Shown: piece after piece, positions 15,220 through 23,331 of the stretch | Layout of the letters: each line of letters starts with the position of its first letter | Position numbering within the stretch: position 1 is the stretch's first letter | Assembly (NCBI GenBank): GCA_902801165.1 | Contig: CADCHI010000012.1 | Coordinates: 1 to 49,237 of the forward strand | Reading direction: 5' to 3' | From: an uncultured Eubacteriales bacterium | GTDB taxonomy: Bacteria; Bacillota; Clostridia; Christensenellales; Aristaeellaceae | DNA: 49,237 nucleotides | Program-made: the position numbers and the translations under genes | The notes under the pieces: generated by a model | What the model saw: only the letters and a program-made list of their open reading frames with translations | What the model was told of the DNA's origin: nothing | Database searches by the model: none

Positions 15220-16038
15220 ATGCTGAAGATCGGAGAATTTTCAAAGCTGTCCAGGGTCAGCGTCAGGATGCTGCGCCACTACGACGAGATCGGACTCTTG
15301 AAGCCCGCCGAGATCGACCGCTTCACGGACTACCGGTATTACAGGGAGGATCAGCTGCCGACAGCGGGTCGCATCGCCGCGCTGAAGGACATGGGCTTCT
15401 CCCTCGCCGACATCGCCAGGATGCTCGAGGCCTATGGCGACCGCGAGCGGCTGGAGCCGTTTTTTTCCACCCGGCGGGCGGAACTGGAGGCCCAGGCTCA
15501 GGATACGGCGCGCAAGCTGACGCTTCTGGATGCAGCCGTCAAGCGGCTGAGAAAGGAAGAGCACATGAGCTATGACGTAACCATCAGAACTATTCCCGAG
15601 CGCTACGCCGCCACAGTTCAGATGACCATTCCCCGCTACGAGGACGAGGGCATGGTGTGGGGCACGCTCATGCAGGAGACCTGCCGGATGAACCTCGTGG
15701 ATGCGGACCCCTGCCTCTGCGCGGTGAGCTTCCTGGACGGGGAGTACAAGGAGGAGGACGTGGAGGTGATGGCCTGGAAGACCGTGAAGGGCCGCTATCC
15801 CGACACGGAGCACGTGAAGTTCCGCACGCTGCCAGAGGTGACCGTGGCCAGCTGCACCTACAAGGGCAGCTACACCCTGATCACGGAGGTCTACGCGGCG
15901 GTGGTCGCGTGGATCGAGGCCAACGGGTATGAGCCTTCGGGGGCCATGTTCAACATCTACCACGTCAGCCCACACGAGACGCAGAACCCCGACGAGTTCG
16001 TGACGGAGGTCTGCTATCCCGTGAAGCGCCGCGGGTAA
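15220..16038 (+). CDS. MerR-family regulator with a GyrI-like effector-binding domain
   Basis: The protein has 272 residues. Residues 1-70 form a MerR winged helix (MLKIGEFSKLSRVSVRMLRH, then DYRYYREDQL) and residues 75-115 a dimerisation coiled coil. From about 120 a GyrI/AraC-effector-like domain (VTIRTIPERYAATVQM, GYEPSGAMFNIYH) resembles that of BmrR-type multidrug sensors. Such proteins bind hydrophobic cations or drugs and activate their own promoter or an efflux gene; no efflux pump lies next to it. The start follows AGGAGGTACCGCC. The 19-bp-spacer promoter immediately upstream supports autoregulation. Confidence 0.92.
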   Translation: MLKIGEFSKLSRVSVRMLRHYDEIGLLKPAEIDRFTDYRYYREDQLPTAGRIAALKDMGFSLADIARMLEAYGDRERLEPFFSTRRAELEAQAQDTARKLTLLDAAVKRLRKEEHMSYDVTIRTIPERYAATVQMTIPRYEDEGMVWGTLMQETCRMNLVDADPCLCAVSFLDGEYKEEDVEVMAWKTVKGRYPDTEHVKFRTLPEVTVASCTYKGSYTLITEVYAAVVAWIEANGYEPSGAMFNIYHVSPHETQNPDEFVTEVCYPVKRRG

Positions 16039-16049
16039 GCGGTTTACAG

Positions 16050-16078
16050 CAGTCCCGGCCCATTCAAGGCCGGGACTG
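16050..16078 (+). terminator. Terminator-like hairpin after the MerR gene
   Basis: CAGTCCCGGCC and GGCCGGGACTG form an 11-bp stem 12 bp after the stop codon. A close copy occurs at 16275-16313, so the hairpin also marks one boundary of the repeat block between them. Confidence 0.6.
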
Positions 16079-16098
16079 TCAGACCGCTGACAAAGCCC

Positions 16099-16152
16099 GC
16101 AAACGCAAGAATCTCTGCCGACGAAAAGGAATAGGTCGAGATTCTTGCTTGC
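16099..16152. repeat. Dispersed hairpin repeat, copy 2
   Basis: GCAAACGCAAGAATCTC and GAGATTCTTGCTTGC flank a GCCGACGAAAAGG loop region. It closely matches copy 3 at 22420-22485 and more distantly copy 1. It lies inside the block bounded by the two CCCGGCCCATTC hairpins. Confidence 0.85.
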
Positions 16153-16274
16153 TGTGTTGGCTGCGCCTGCAAAATGCGGTCACTTACGACCGGGTAAGCT
16201 CCCTTTTTTGCAGGCTTGCCGCCTTGCCTTGCAGGCTTTTCAACGATCTGCCAGTCTGTTGACTTTGTCAACAT

Positions 16275-16313
16275 CCATACAGCCCCGGCCCATTCCGAGC
16301 CGGGACTGTATGG
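16275..16313. repeat. Second CCCGGCCCATTC hairpin
   Basis: ATACAG-CCCCGGC pairs with GCCGGG-ACTGTAT. The stem and loop are nearly the same as at 16050-16078. The two copies bracket about 220 bp containing dispersed-repeat copy 2. It lies 17 bp before the GNAT start. Confidence 0.7.
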
Positions 16314-16329
16314 AGAAAAAGGAGCCATC

Positions 16330-17382
16330 ATGATTCTGGAGACGAAGAGGCTGTATCTGCGGGAGATGAACCCGGAGGACTTCGACGCGCTGTATCAGGT
16401 GCTCGGCGACCCGGAGACCATGTGGCACTATCCCTATACCTTCGACGGGCGGCACGTCCGGGATTGGATCGAGCGGAACATGAACCGCTATCGGCGGGAC
16501 GGCTTCGGGTTGTGGGCGGTTTGCCTGAAGGATACCGGCGAGATGATCGGCGACTGTGGCTTGACGCTGCAAGACATCGACGGGGAAATCCTGCCCGAGA
16601 TCGGCTATCACATCCGCCGCGACTGCCAGCGAAAGGGCTATGCCAGCGAAGCTGCGCGGGCCGTTCGCGATTGGGCGTTTCAGAACACGAAATACCCGGC
16701 GCTTTACTCGTACTGCAAGTACACCAATATCCCGTCGATCAAAACGGCGGAGTCCATCGGCATGCGCTTTGACCGGGAATACCCAGACGCGGTAAATGGG
16801 AGAACTCACGTCTCGGTCATTCGCAGGGAGGATTGGAAGGAGGACAGGCTCAGTCGGGAACAGGACAGGCACGGCGTCGTGGAACGCGCCGCCGGAGCGC
16901 GCATTGAAACAGGAGGAACCATGATAGAACTCAGAGCGATCACAGAGGACAACTTCATCGAGGCGTTCAACCTCAAGCTGGCGCCGGGACAGGAGCGCTT
17001 TGTCTCCCACCCGATCCGCAGCCTCGCCCAGGCCTACGTCTACAGGAACCAGTGCCAGCCCTTCGGAATCTGCGCGGAGGAGAGGATGGTCGGGTACGTC
17101 ATGGTCATCTACGACTACGACGTCCCAGAGTACGACATCTGGCATATGATGATCGACCAGTCGGAGCAGGGACACGGCTATGGAAGCGAGGCTCTGGACC
17201 GGGTGATAGATTACATCCGAACGAAGCCCTTCGGCCCTTCGGACCGGGTCGCCCTGACCTGTCACAGGGACAATGCCATTGCGAGAGGGCTGTATGAACG
17301 CAAGGGTTTCCGCGCGACGGGCGTCGAGGACGAAGACGAGATTGTGCTTGCCATGACGGTTGCGCCGATACAAGGAGGCTAA
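16330..17382 (+). CDS. In-frame fusion of two GNAT N-acetyltransferases
   Basis: The 350-residue frame contains two complete GNAT domains. Residues 1-165 (MILETKRLYLREMNPEDF, DCQRKGYASEAARAV) resemble RimJ/RimL-type enzymes. Residues 198-345 (MIELRAITEDNFIEAFNLKL, QGHGYGSEALDRVIDY) resemble spermine/spermidine acetyltransferases. The linker is low in recognisable structure, and just before the second methionine (16921) is an intact AGGAGG site with 4-bp spacing. The simplest reading is two former neighbours joined by loss of the first stop. The second domain may still be made alone. Each domain has its acetyl-CoA loop. Substrates are unknown. Confidence 0.85.
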   Translation: MILETKRLYLREMNPEDFDALYQVLGDPETMWHYPYTFDGRHVRDWIERNMNRYRRDGFGLWAVCLKDTGEMIGDCGLTLQDIDGEILPEIGYHIRRDCQRKGYASEAARAVRDWAFQNTKYPALYSYCKYTNIPSIKTAESIGMRFDREYPDAVNGRTHVSVIRREDWKEDRLSREQDRHGVVERAAGARIETGGTMIELRAITEDNFIEAFNLKLAPGQERFVSHPIRSLAQAYVYRNQCQPFGICAEERMVGYVMVIYDYDVPEYDIWHMMIDQSEQGHGYGSEALDRVIDYIRTKPFGPSDRVALTCHRDNAIARGLYERKGFRATGVEDEDEIVLAMTVAPIQGG

Positions 17383-17388
17383 GGAACG

Positions 17389-17505
17389 ATGGTCGACATC
17401 TCGATCGAACGGCTGACGCCAGAGGAATACATCGATTTTCTGAAGCGGGCCGACGACGTGATGCAGTACAACCACATCGAATGGACGGAATTTACCGTCG
17501 AATAG
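17389..17505 (+). pseudogene. Truncated N-terminal fragment, probably GNAT
   Basis: This 38-codon frame follows a GGAGGCTAAGG stretch and starts MVDISIERLTPEEYIDFLK, like the first strand and helix of GNAT enzymes, then stops at TAG. With no continuation it is either a very small protein or the stub of a third acetyltransferase gene in this operon. The 71 bp to the next stop codon contain nothing evident. Confidence 0.5.
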
Positions 17506-17576
17506 GATATGCGCCATGGGGGACGCCGGCATCGCGGTGTGCGCTCCAACCCGCCAAGGGTCTTGCGAAAGAGGTT

Positions 17577-18338
17577 CTATACGCCGTTCAGGAACCCCAG
17601 GTATTCGTCGAATACGTTGAACAGCATGTCCCCCGAGCAGACGGGGAGGATGAAGCCGCTTCCGCCGATCGAGGCAAAGTCGAACAGCTCCCGCGCGCCG
17701 GTGAGGACCAGCGCCGGGAGCACTTCGTATTTTGGCCCGAACACGATCTCCAGGTAGGGACAGTATTTCGCCGCCTGGGACACGTCCTCCGCGTCCACGG
17801 CGTCCTTCATCTTGAATTCCAGGGAGAATACCTTGTCCTCCGTGATGACGAGGACGTCCGCGTAGATGCGAACGCGGCGGGCCCGCTTCAGGCGGAACTC
17901 GAAGGCGATCTCCCAGCTCAGGCAGGGGTCGCCGATCATGTCCAGCAGGTCGGTGAAGAGTCGCGTCATCTGCTCCCGGCAGTCGCGGAAGGAGTGGAGC
18001 AGGCCCCGCGCGTCGCTGACGCTGCGGCCGATCCTCTGGCAGCCCTCGAGCAGGCGGTCCAGCCACTCGTCCTCGGTCAGGTCCAGGAACTCGTCCACCC
18101 GGCTGTAGTAGCCGGAAAACTCAAACAGCCCCGAGTGGGGCCGTTCCTGGCGGATGATGCCGTGCCACCGGTAGTCCCGGTCCTGCCAGCACAGCTCCTT
18201 GAGCAGCGGCGACGCGTACAGTATGTGGTTGACGGTGTTGCGATCCAGCTTCAGCAGCCCGGCGATCTCCCGCGCCTTGAGCCCGTCGCCCTGGCAGATC
18301 GCGGCGCACACTTTTCGCTCCAACAGCTCTTCGTTCAT
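17577..18338 (-). CDS. Winged-helix protein with PD-(D/E)XK nuclease-like domain
   Basis: The protein has 253 residues. The N-terminus (LKAREIAGLLKLDRNTVNHI, then QDRDYRWHGI) forms a winged helix of the kind found at the head of some helicase/nuclease proteins. The C-terminal half has an aspartate strand (RIYADVLVITE), an EFK triplet (VFSLEFKMK) and QAAKY, matching the D...ExK...QxxxY pattern of PD-(D/E)XK and RecB-like nucleases. I infer a DNA-binding nuclease or a nuclease-like sensor; no helicase, methylase or toxin gene lies beside it. ATG at 18338 has an AAGGAGG site. The gene ends convergent with the GNAT group. Confidence 0.6.
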   Translation of the reverse strand: MNEELLERKVCAAICQGDGLKAREIAGLLKLDRNTVNHILYASPLLKELCWQDRDYRWHGIIRQERPHSGLFEFSGYYSRVDEFLDLTEDEWLDRLLEGCQRIGRSVSDARGLLHSFRDCREQMTRLFTDLLDMIGDPCLSWEIAFEFRLKRARRVRIYADVLVITEDKVFSLEFKMKDAVDAEDVSQAAKYCPYLEIVFGPKYEVLPALVLTGARELFDFASIGGSGFILPVCSGDMLFNVFDEYLGFLNGV

Positions 18339-18364
18339 GGGGCCTCCTTGCAGCGCGGCGCGGC

Positions 18365-18967
18365 TCACGCCAGACCGCGGTCGAGCCACGCCCTCAGCGC
18401 GTCCACGTCGTCGTTGAACACGAAGGCCCGCATGCCGACGTGCAGGGCGGCCTCGGCGTTGATGGGCGTGTCGTCGATGAAGGCGGTCTCGGCGGGCTCG
18501 ATGCCGAAGCGCTTGCAGGCCAGGCGGAAGATCTCCGGGTCGGGCTTCACCAGGCCCACGTCGGCGCTGATCAGCGCGCCGTCAAAGTGGCGCAGCGCCG
18601 GGACCTGGGTTTGGAAGCGGTGAAAGGCCGTGCTGGTGTTGGAAAGCAGGTATATGCCCAATCCGCGGGCCTTGCACTCCCGGGCCAGTTCTTCCATGCC
18701 CGTGACCGGCAGTATGGCGCGGTTTTCCCGGCGGATGAGGTCGCCGACCGCGCCGTGCAGCCGGGCGGGCACCCGGACGCAAATCGAGGTGATGGCGTCG
18801 TCGTCGGAAATCGCGCCTCGGTCCTGCATGGCCCATTCCAGCGAGCGAAAGACCTCCCGCCGGAGGATGTTGGCATCCCCGGGGCCGATGCCTTGGGCGC
18901 GATAGTATCCCTCCGTGTCAAAGCGCATGAGCACGCCCACGAGGTCGAAAAGCAGGTTCCTGATCAT
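18365..18967 (-). CDS. HAD-superfamily hydrolase (HAD-IA)
   Basis: A 200-residue haloacid-dehalogenase-like protein. Motif I is LLFDLVGVL: the nucleophilic aspartate is present, but the second position of DxD is valine, as in several HAD-IA members. Motif II is LLSNTS, motif III KPDPEIF and motif IV FIDDTPIN. The helical cap between residues 18 and 80 is typical of beta-phosphoglucomutase or epoxide-hydrolase-like subfamilies. Substrate unknown. ATG at 18967 has a strong GGAGGAGG site and overlaps the asparaginase stop codon by 4 bp, so the two genes are co-translated. Confidence 0.88.
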   Translation of the reverse strand: MIRNLLFDLVGVLMRFDTEGYYRAQGIGPGDANILRREVFRSLEWAMQDRGAISDDDAITSICVRVPARLHGAVGDLIRRENRAILPVTGMEELARECKARGLGIYLLSNTSTAFHRFQTQVPALRHFDGALISADVGLVKPDPEIFRLACKRFGIEPAETAFIDDTPINAEAALHVGMRAFVFNDDVDALRAWLDRGLA

Positions 18968-19995
18968 ACTTCCTCCTCCGCACCCGGCTCTATGGTGATC
19001 TCGCCGCGCATACTTCGCTCCATGCGGACGCGGATCTCGTCCGTGGAGAGGCCGCGGCTGAACAGGTAGTAGAGCTTGGCCACGGCGGCCTCCGTGGTGA
19101 TGTCGTAGCCGCTGACGGCGCCGGCCTCCTTGAGGGCGGAGGAGGTCTCGTAGGCTCCGAGGGAGACCGTCCCGTGGGGACACTGGGAGCAGACGATGAT
19201 GATCGTGCCGTTCTCCGAGGCCTTGCGGATGATGGGCAGCAGGGAATTGGCGTGCCCAGGGATGTTCCCCGCGCCGAAGGTCTCGATCACGATGCCCCGC
19301 AGCCGCTCGGTCATGATGGAATCGAACAGCTCGAACTGTATGCCGGGGAACACCTTGATGACGCCGATGGGGAAGTTCTCGAGCGGCTGGAGGGAGAAGC
19401 TGCCCCTGGAGGGCGGCAGGAGCGCGGCGCGGTTGTAGCGGATGGCGATGCCCGCCTCCGCCAGCGCGGGATAGTTCGGCGATTCAAAGGCGATCAGGTC
19501 ATCCGCGGAATACTTGATGGTGCGGTTGCCCCGCAGCAGCTTGCCGCCGAAGTACAGGCACACCTCGTGCACCTGGCCGCCGGCGGCGATCAGCAGGGCG
19601 GTGATGATGTTGTCCCGCGCGTCGTTGCGGATCTCGCAGAGGGGGATCTGGGAGCCGGTCAGTATGACCGGCTTGCCGTTGCCCCGCAGCATGAAGGACA
19701 GGGCGGAGGCGGTGTAGGCCATGGTGTCCGTGCCGTGGAGGATGACGAAGCCGTCATAGGCATTATAATTCTCGGCGATGCGCCTGCCGATGGCGTTCCA
19801 CTCCACGACGGTGATGTTGGAGGAGTCCAGCAGCGGGTCCATGTCCACGATGTCCCACAGGGGCATGGCCTTTGAATGGAGCTCCGGCAGCTGGTCCAGC
19901 AGCGCGTGAAAGGCCTCCTTCTGGGGCGCGTAGCCCTGGGGCGTGTTCACCATGCCGATGGTTCCACCGGTGTAAATCATCAATATCTTCTTCAT
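18964..19995 (-). CDS. ansA: Type I (cytosolic) L-asparaginase
   Basis: This 343-residue protein carries both catalytic threonine motifs, IYTGGTIGM near the N-terminus and ILHGTDTMAYTASAL around residue 87, plus the lysine region YFGGKLLRGNR. It lacks a signal peptide, which fits the cytosolic AnsA class that hydrolyses asparagine to aspartate and ammonia. Length and motif spacing match the E. coli/archaeal type I family. It is followed by the HAD gene with an ATGA overlap. The ribosome site before the ATG is weak. Confidence 0.93.
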   Translation of the reverse strand: MKKILMIYTGGTIGMVNTPQGYAPQKEAFHALLDQLPELHSKAMPLWDIVDMDPLLDSSNITVVEWNAIGRRIAENYNAYDGFVILHGTDTMAYTASALSFMLRGNGKPVILTGSQIPLCEIRNDARDNIITALLIAAGGQVHEVCLYFGGKLLRGNRTIKYSADDLIAFESPNYPALAEAGIAIRYNRAALLPPSRGSFSLQPLENFPIGVIKVFPGIQFELFDSIMTERLRGIVIETFGAGNIPGHANSLLPIIRKASENGTIIIVCSQCPHGTVSLGAYETSSALKEAGAVSGYDITTEAAVAKLYYLFSRGLSTDEIRVRMERSMRGEITIEPGAEEEV

Positions 19996-20053
19996 GGCGT
20001 GCCTGTGTCGTCCTTCAAATCGAAATATTACGTCCCTTCGCGCAGGGATGGGT

Positions 20054-21187
20054 TCAGCCGTTCAGTTCGCTCCAGGCCTGCTTCAGGCCGTCGATGATGC
20101 CCAGGTGCTGGGGACACGCCGCCTCGCAGGCGCCGCAGGCCACGCAGTTGTCCGGGGTCTCGCCCTTTTCAACCATCTCCCTATAGCCCCAGTCGTGCTT
20201 CGGGTCGATGCCGTACAGAGAGGCGTTGTTCCAGACAGAGAAGGTGCCGGGAATGTTCACCCCGTTGGGACAGGGCATGCAGTAGCGGCAGCCGGTGCAG
20301 CCGATCTTCGTGCGGCTGAGGTAGGCCTCGCGCACGTCGTCCATCAGCTTGAGCTCCTCGGGGCTCATGATGTTCGGCTCCACGGTGTCAAAGATGCGCA
20401 GGTTGTCGTCGATCTGCTCCGCCTCGTTGCAGCCGGACAACACCGTGGCCACCTCAGGGTGGTTGCACAGCCAGCGGAAGGCCCACTCCACGGGGGTGCG
20501 CTTCACCGGGAAGGCGTCGTACAGCGCCTGAACGTTCTCCGGGGCCTTGGCCAGCCGTCCGCCCAGCAGGCCCTCCATGATCACTACCGGGATGCCCAGC
20601 CTGCCGGCCAGTTCCAGGCCCTTGGTGCCCGCCTGGTTGTTCACGTCCATGAAGTTGTACTGGATTTGCACCATGTCCCAGTCGTAGTCGCGGAGGATGT
20701 ACTCGAACTGGTCGTAGGGGCCGTGGAAGGAGAAGCACTTGTAGCGGATCTTCCCGGCCTTCTTCATTTCGTCAAAGAACTCCGGCGCGCCGATGGACTT
20801 GAAGTACTCCCACTTCTCCCGGTTGATGCCGTGCATCAGGTAGAAGTCGATGTGGTCGGTCTGCAGCTTGTCCAGCTCCTCCGCCAGCAGCGCCTCCATC
20901 TCCGCACGGTTGTGGACGTGCTCCGAGGGCATCTTGGTGGCGATGGTCACCTTTTCGCGGTAACCGTCCCGCAGGGCCTTGCCCAGCACGATCTCCGAGG
21001 TGCGGTCGAGGTAGACGTAGGCGGTGTCCATGTAGGTGACGCCGCCGTCGATGGCGCGGCGGATCAGCGAGATCGCCTTCTGCTCGTCGATGATGCTGTC
21101 CCCGGACGCCGCGCCGTTGAAGCGCATGCAGCCCATGCCGAACGCCGAGCCCTGGATGCCCAGCTTGCCGAAATTGCGGTACTTCAT
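20054..21187 (-). CDS. Aldo/keto reductase with C-terminal 4Fe-4S ferredoxin domain
   Basis: The protein has 377 residues. Residues 1-260 form an AKR TIM barrel starting MKYRNFGKLGIQGSAFGMG, with the catalytic region MDTAYVY and the HIDFYLMHG strand. The C-terminus has CTGCRYCMPCPNGV and CVACGACEAACPQHL, two ferredoxin-type cysteine clusters that should hold 4Fe-4S centres. Such fused oxidoreductases are common in anaerobes; their electron partners and substrates are mostly unknown. It has a GGGAGGAACAACC ribosome site and a recognisable minus-strand promoter at 21349-21377. Probably monocistronic. Confidence 0.92.
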   Translation of the reverse strand: MKYRNFGKLGIQGSAFGMGCMRFNGAASGDSIIDEQKAISLIRRAIDGGVTYMDTAYVYLDRTSEIVLGKALRDGYREKVTIATKMPSEHVHNRAEMEALLAEELDKLQTDHIDFYLMHGINREKWEYFKSIGAPEFFDEMKKAGKIRYKCFSFHGPYDQFEYILRDYDWDMVQIQYNFMDVNNQAGTKGLELAGRLGIPVVIMEGLLGGRLAKAPENVQALYDAFPVKRTPVEWAFRWLCNHPEVATVLSGCNEAEQIDDNLRIFDTVEPNIMSPEELKLMDDVREAYLSRTKIGCTGCRYCMPCPNGVNIPGTFSVWNNASLYGIDPKHDWGYREMVEKGETPDNCVACGACEAACPQHLGIIDGLKQAWSELNG

Positions 21188-21511
21188 GGTTGTTCCTCCC
21201 TTTGGTGGTCGTCGTTTATACCCTTGCGCCCGCGTATCCCTCCGAGGCGCTAAAGGCGAAACCAGAGGGATGCGCGGCGTTATAGCCGATCATAAGGATG
21301 CTTCCTGTGCGCTCGATGCCCATTGGAAGCCATTGGATGCTTGCAGCGATTATAGCAAAAAAGAACGAAAACCGCAAGCCGCGAAGCGCCTTCCGTGAAC
21401 GGCGCGGCAGAAGCGATGGTGCCCGGTCGATTCCCTGCCGGACGCCGGCGCTTGGTGGGACGGCAATGTCCGCGATAAAGGTTCAGTCGAAACGATGGGA
21501 GCGATCGGACG
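21188..21511. other. Intergenic region holding the aldo/keto reductase promoter
   Basis: No gene was recognised. On the minus strand TTGCGG (21372-21377), a 17-bp spacer and TATAAT (21349-21354) give a promoter reading into the aldo/keto reductase with a leader of about 160 nt. The remaining 130 bp near the phosphodiesterase end contain nothing notable. Confidence 0.6.
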
Positions 21512-22018
21512 TCAGCCGTCGTCCCACGCCGGGTCCCAGGGCTCGCTCGCGCGAAGCTCCGTGTAGATCATGCCGCGCTTGCCCCGGTCAGAGCGCATCA
21601 GCGAGACGTGGTCCACGACCATCTCCGCGCGGGGGACGGTCAGCGCAGGCACGCCGACGCCGCCCCGGAGCAGCGTGATGTGGGGCGAGAACTTCTTCCG
21701 ATCAAAGGGAATGTTGTCATAGGCGAGGGCGTGGCGCAACGCCAGGACGTAGCGCCGCAGCGGGGGACAGGGCTTCAGCCCGGCCCACCAGAGGTCTCCG
21801 AAGCTGCCGAAGCCGTCGAGCTCGATGGCGAAGGGCTTCACCCGGGGCAGGAAGACGGCGTCCGGATTGGGGTACTCCCCGATGAAGGCCAGGGTCAGAT
21901 GCAGGTTCTCGGGCGGCGTGAAGCGGCCCGCGATCCGCTGGTCCCGCATCTGGCGCTGCATGCGTCCGAGGGCGTCCTTCATCTCCCCGGACATGGGGAT
22001 GGCGATGAACAGGCGCAT
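21512..22018 (-). CDS. thpR: RNA 2',3'-cyclic phosphodiesterase (2H/LigT family)
   Basis: This 168-residue protein contains the paired HxT signatures of the 2H phosphoesterases: HLTLAFIGE near residue 41 and HITLLRGG near residue 113. It opens with MRLFIAIPMS, the usual ThpR start. The enzyme opens 2',3'-cyclic phosphates on RNA ends. Its start lies 2 bp after the stop codon of the upstream C_GCAxxG_C_C gene, so they share a transcript. Length is slightly short of the common 175-180 residues but both active-site motifs are present. Confidence 0.93.
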   Translation of the reverse strand: MRLFIAIPMSGEMKDALGRMQRQMRDQRIAGRFTPPENLHLTLAFIGEYPNPDAVFLPRVKPFAIELDGFGSFGDLWWAGLKPCPPLRRYVLALRHALAYDNIPFDRKKFSPHITLLRGGVGVPALTVPRAEMVVDHVSLMRSDRGKRGMIYTELRASEPWDPAWDDG

Positions 22019-22020
22019 GG

Positions 22021-22353
22021 CTACTTCACCAGCTCCTCGGCCAGCCGCGCCGCGCAGCCCACCAGATCGTTGCAGGGCACGCCGGCCCTGCGCAGCGCCC
22101 CGCATTCCACGGCCCCGTTTTCCTCGAGGAAGCGCCGCTGGAAGGCCACCACGGCGTCGGGCTTCAATTGTGCGAGCAGCTGGCAGCCCGCCAGAAAGGC
22201 TCCGCACTTTCCGCCCTCCGCTCGGGGCTTTGGGGCGGCCTGCATGGCCTGGATGGGGGAGAGGCCCAGCGCGTCGGCGAAGGCGACGGTCACCGCCTGG
22301 GCGCAGTTGAACCCGCTCCTGTGGTTGTTTCGTGCGCTTTGTTCACGACTCAT
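22021..22353 (-). CDS. C_GCAxxG_C_C family protein
   Basis: A 110-residue protein with the cysteine signature that names this family: FNCAQAV near the start, GGKCGAFLAG in the middle, then ECGALR and PCNDLVGCAA near the end. Several members are predicted redox-active or membrane-associated and occur in anaerobes, often near selenium or iron genes; function is unproven. The start has AAGGAGG at 13 bp, somewhat far. It is co-transcribed with the phosphodiesterase gene. Confidence 0.88.
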   Translation of the reverse strand: MSREQSARNNHRSGFNCAQAVTVAFADALGLSPIQAMQAAPKPRAEGGKCGAFLAGCQLLAQLKPDAVVAFQRRFLEENGAVECGALRRAGVPCNDLVGCAARLAEELVK

Positions 22354-22419
22354 GGGATTTCGCCCTCCTTTTTCTCCAGTTTAACACAGGCGGCCCGCGT
22401 TTGCAAGACGCCACAGACC

Positions 22420-22485
22420 GCCGACAAAGCCTGCAAACACAAGAATCTCTGCCGGCGAAAGAGGACGGGCAGAGATTCTTAGGCT
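22420..22485. repeat. Dispersed hairpin repeat, copy 3
   Basis: GCAAACACAAGAATCTCTGCC and GGGCAGAGATTCTT form the stem around GGCGAAAGAGGAC. It shares about 20 bp of near-identical sequence with copy 2 (GCAAACnCAAGAATCTCTGCCG). It lies between the C_GCAxxG_C_C promoter side and the end of the alpha/beta hydrolase gene. Confidence 0.85.
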
Positions 22486-22560
22486 TGAAATGCGTATTTC
22501 GGTCGATTGTGTTTGAAGGCGGATCGCGTTTGCAAGCCGCCCGTGTCGTCGTGAGTTCCT

Positions 22561-23316
22561 CTACCGAAGGCCGAAGAACGCCATGGCGGACTTGTTCGCC
22601 AGGCTCATGTGGGCGGGATTCTGGAACCTGTGGTCCGCGCCCTGGACGGGGATGAACTCGATCAGGTTGTCGTCCGCAAAGGCCTGGCTCTCCTCGAAGG
22701 GCACGATCTCGTCCGCGGTTCCGTGGAGGATTAGGAGGTCCTCCGCGCATTCGAGGTAGTCCCTCCGGCGGATGTCGTTGGCCTTGATGTCCTCCAGAAG
22801 CGACCGGGTCACGGTGATCTTCCGGTCGAAGCCGACCTGTACGTCCTTGCCCTTTGCGAGCTTGTCGAACTCGTCGTTCTTCATGATGCTGCGGGTGAGC
22901 ACGTCGTACATGCACACGGCGGGGCAGCGGAGGACGATCCTTCGGAACGGGTTTTCGTGCTCGGAGATGTACTTCAACACCAGGTAGCCGCCAAAGCTGG
23001 TCGCGTAGGCGTACAGCTCGCGCACGCCGTACCTCTCCCTGACCTCCTGGATCACGAGGCCGAGGTAGGCGTCGCAGTCCTCGAGGGTCAGCTTCTTCTT
23101 GACGTCGTCCCCGTGGGCCGGCCAGTTGAAGACGACCACGATGGTGTCCTTCCTTGTCAGCAGCATGTCGGCGAATTTCTGCGCCGCGCCGTTGTCCTTG
23201 TGACCGGCAAAGCCGGTGCAGAAAATGATGGCCTTGTCGGCGGTTCTCTCCGCCCCGTGGTAGAGCTTGCAGCGAATGTTGCTGCCCTTGGCATTGATTT
23301 CAAAATACTTATGCAT
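22561..23316 (-). CDS. Alpha/beta hydrolase
   Basis: A 251-residue alpha/beta-hydrolase-fold protein. The oxyanion strand is IIFCTGFAGHKDN, the nucleophile elbow is YATSFGGYLV (serine near residue 107), the acid lies in LHGTADEIVP (about 198) and the histidine in GADHRFQN (about 230). The layout resembles bacterial esterases or peptidase-S9-like small hydrolases. No signal peptide, so cytosolic. AAAGGATAATT precedes the ATG. It ends in TAG. The substrate cannot be predicted. Confidence 0.85.
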   Translation of the reverse strand: MHKYFEINAKGSNIRCKLYHGAERTADKAIIFCTGFAGHKDNGAAQKFADMLLTRKDTIVVVFNWPAHGDDVKKKLTLEDCDAYLGLVIQEVRERYGVRELYAYATSFGGYLVLKYISEHENPFRRIVLRCPAVCMYDVLTRSIMKNDEFDKLAKGKDVQVGFDRKITVTRSLLEDIKANDIRRRDYLECAEDLLILHGTADEIVPFEESQAFADDNLIEFIPVQGADHRFQNPAHMSLANKSAMAFFGLR

Positions 23317-23331
23317 AATTATCCTTTAACC

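Noticed and set aside
16240-18066. A 608-codon antisense frame across the GNAT fusion
   Set aside because: It crosses repeat DNA and two real genes and shows no recognisable domain.
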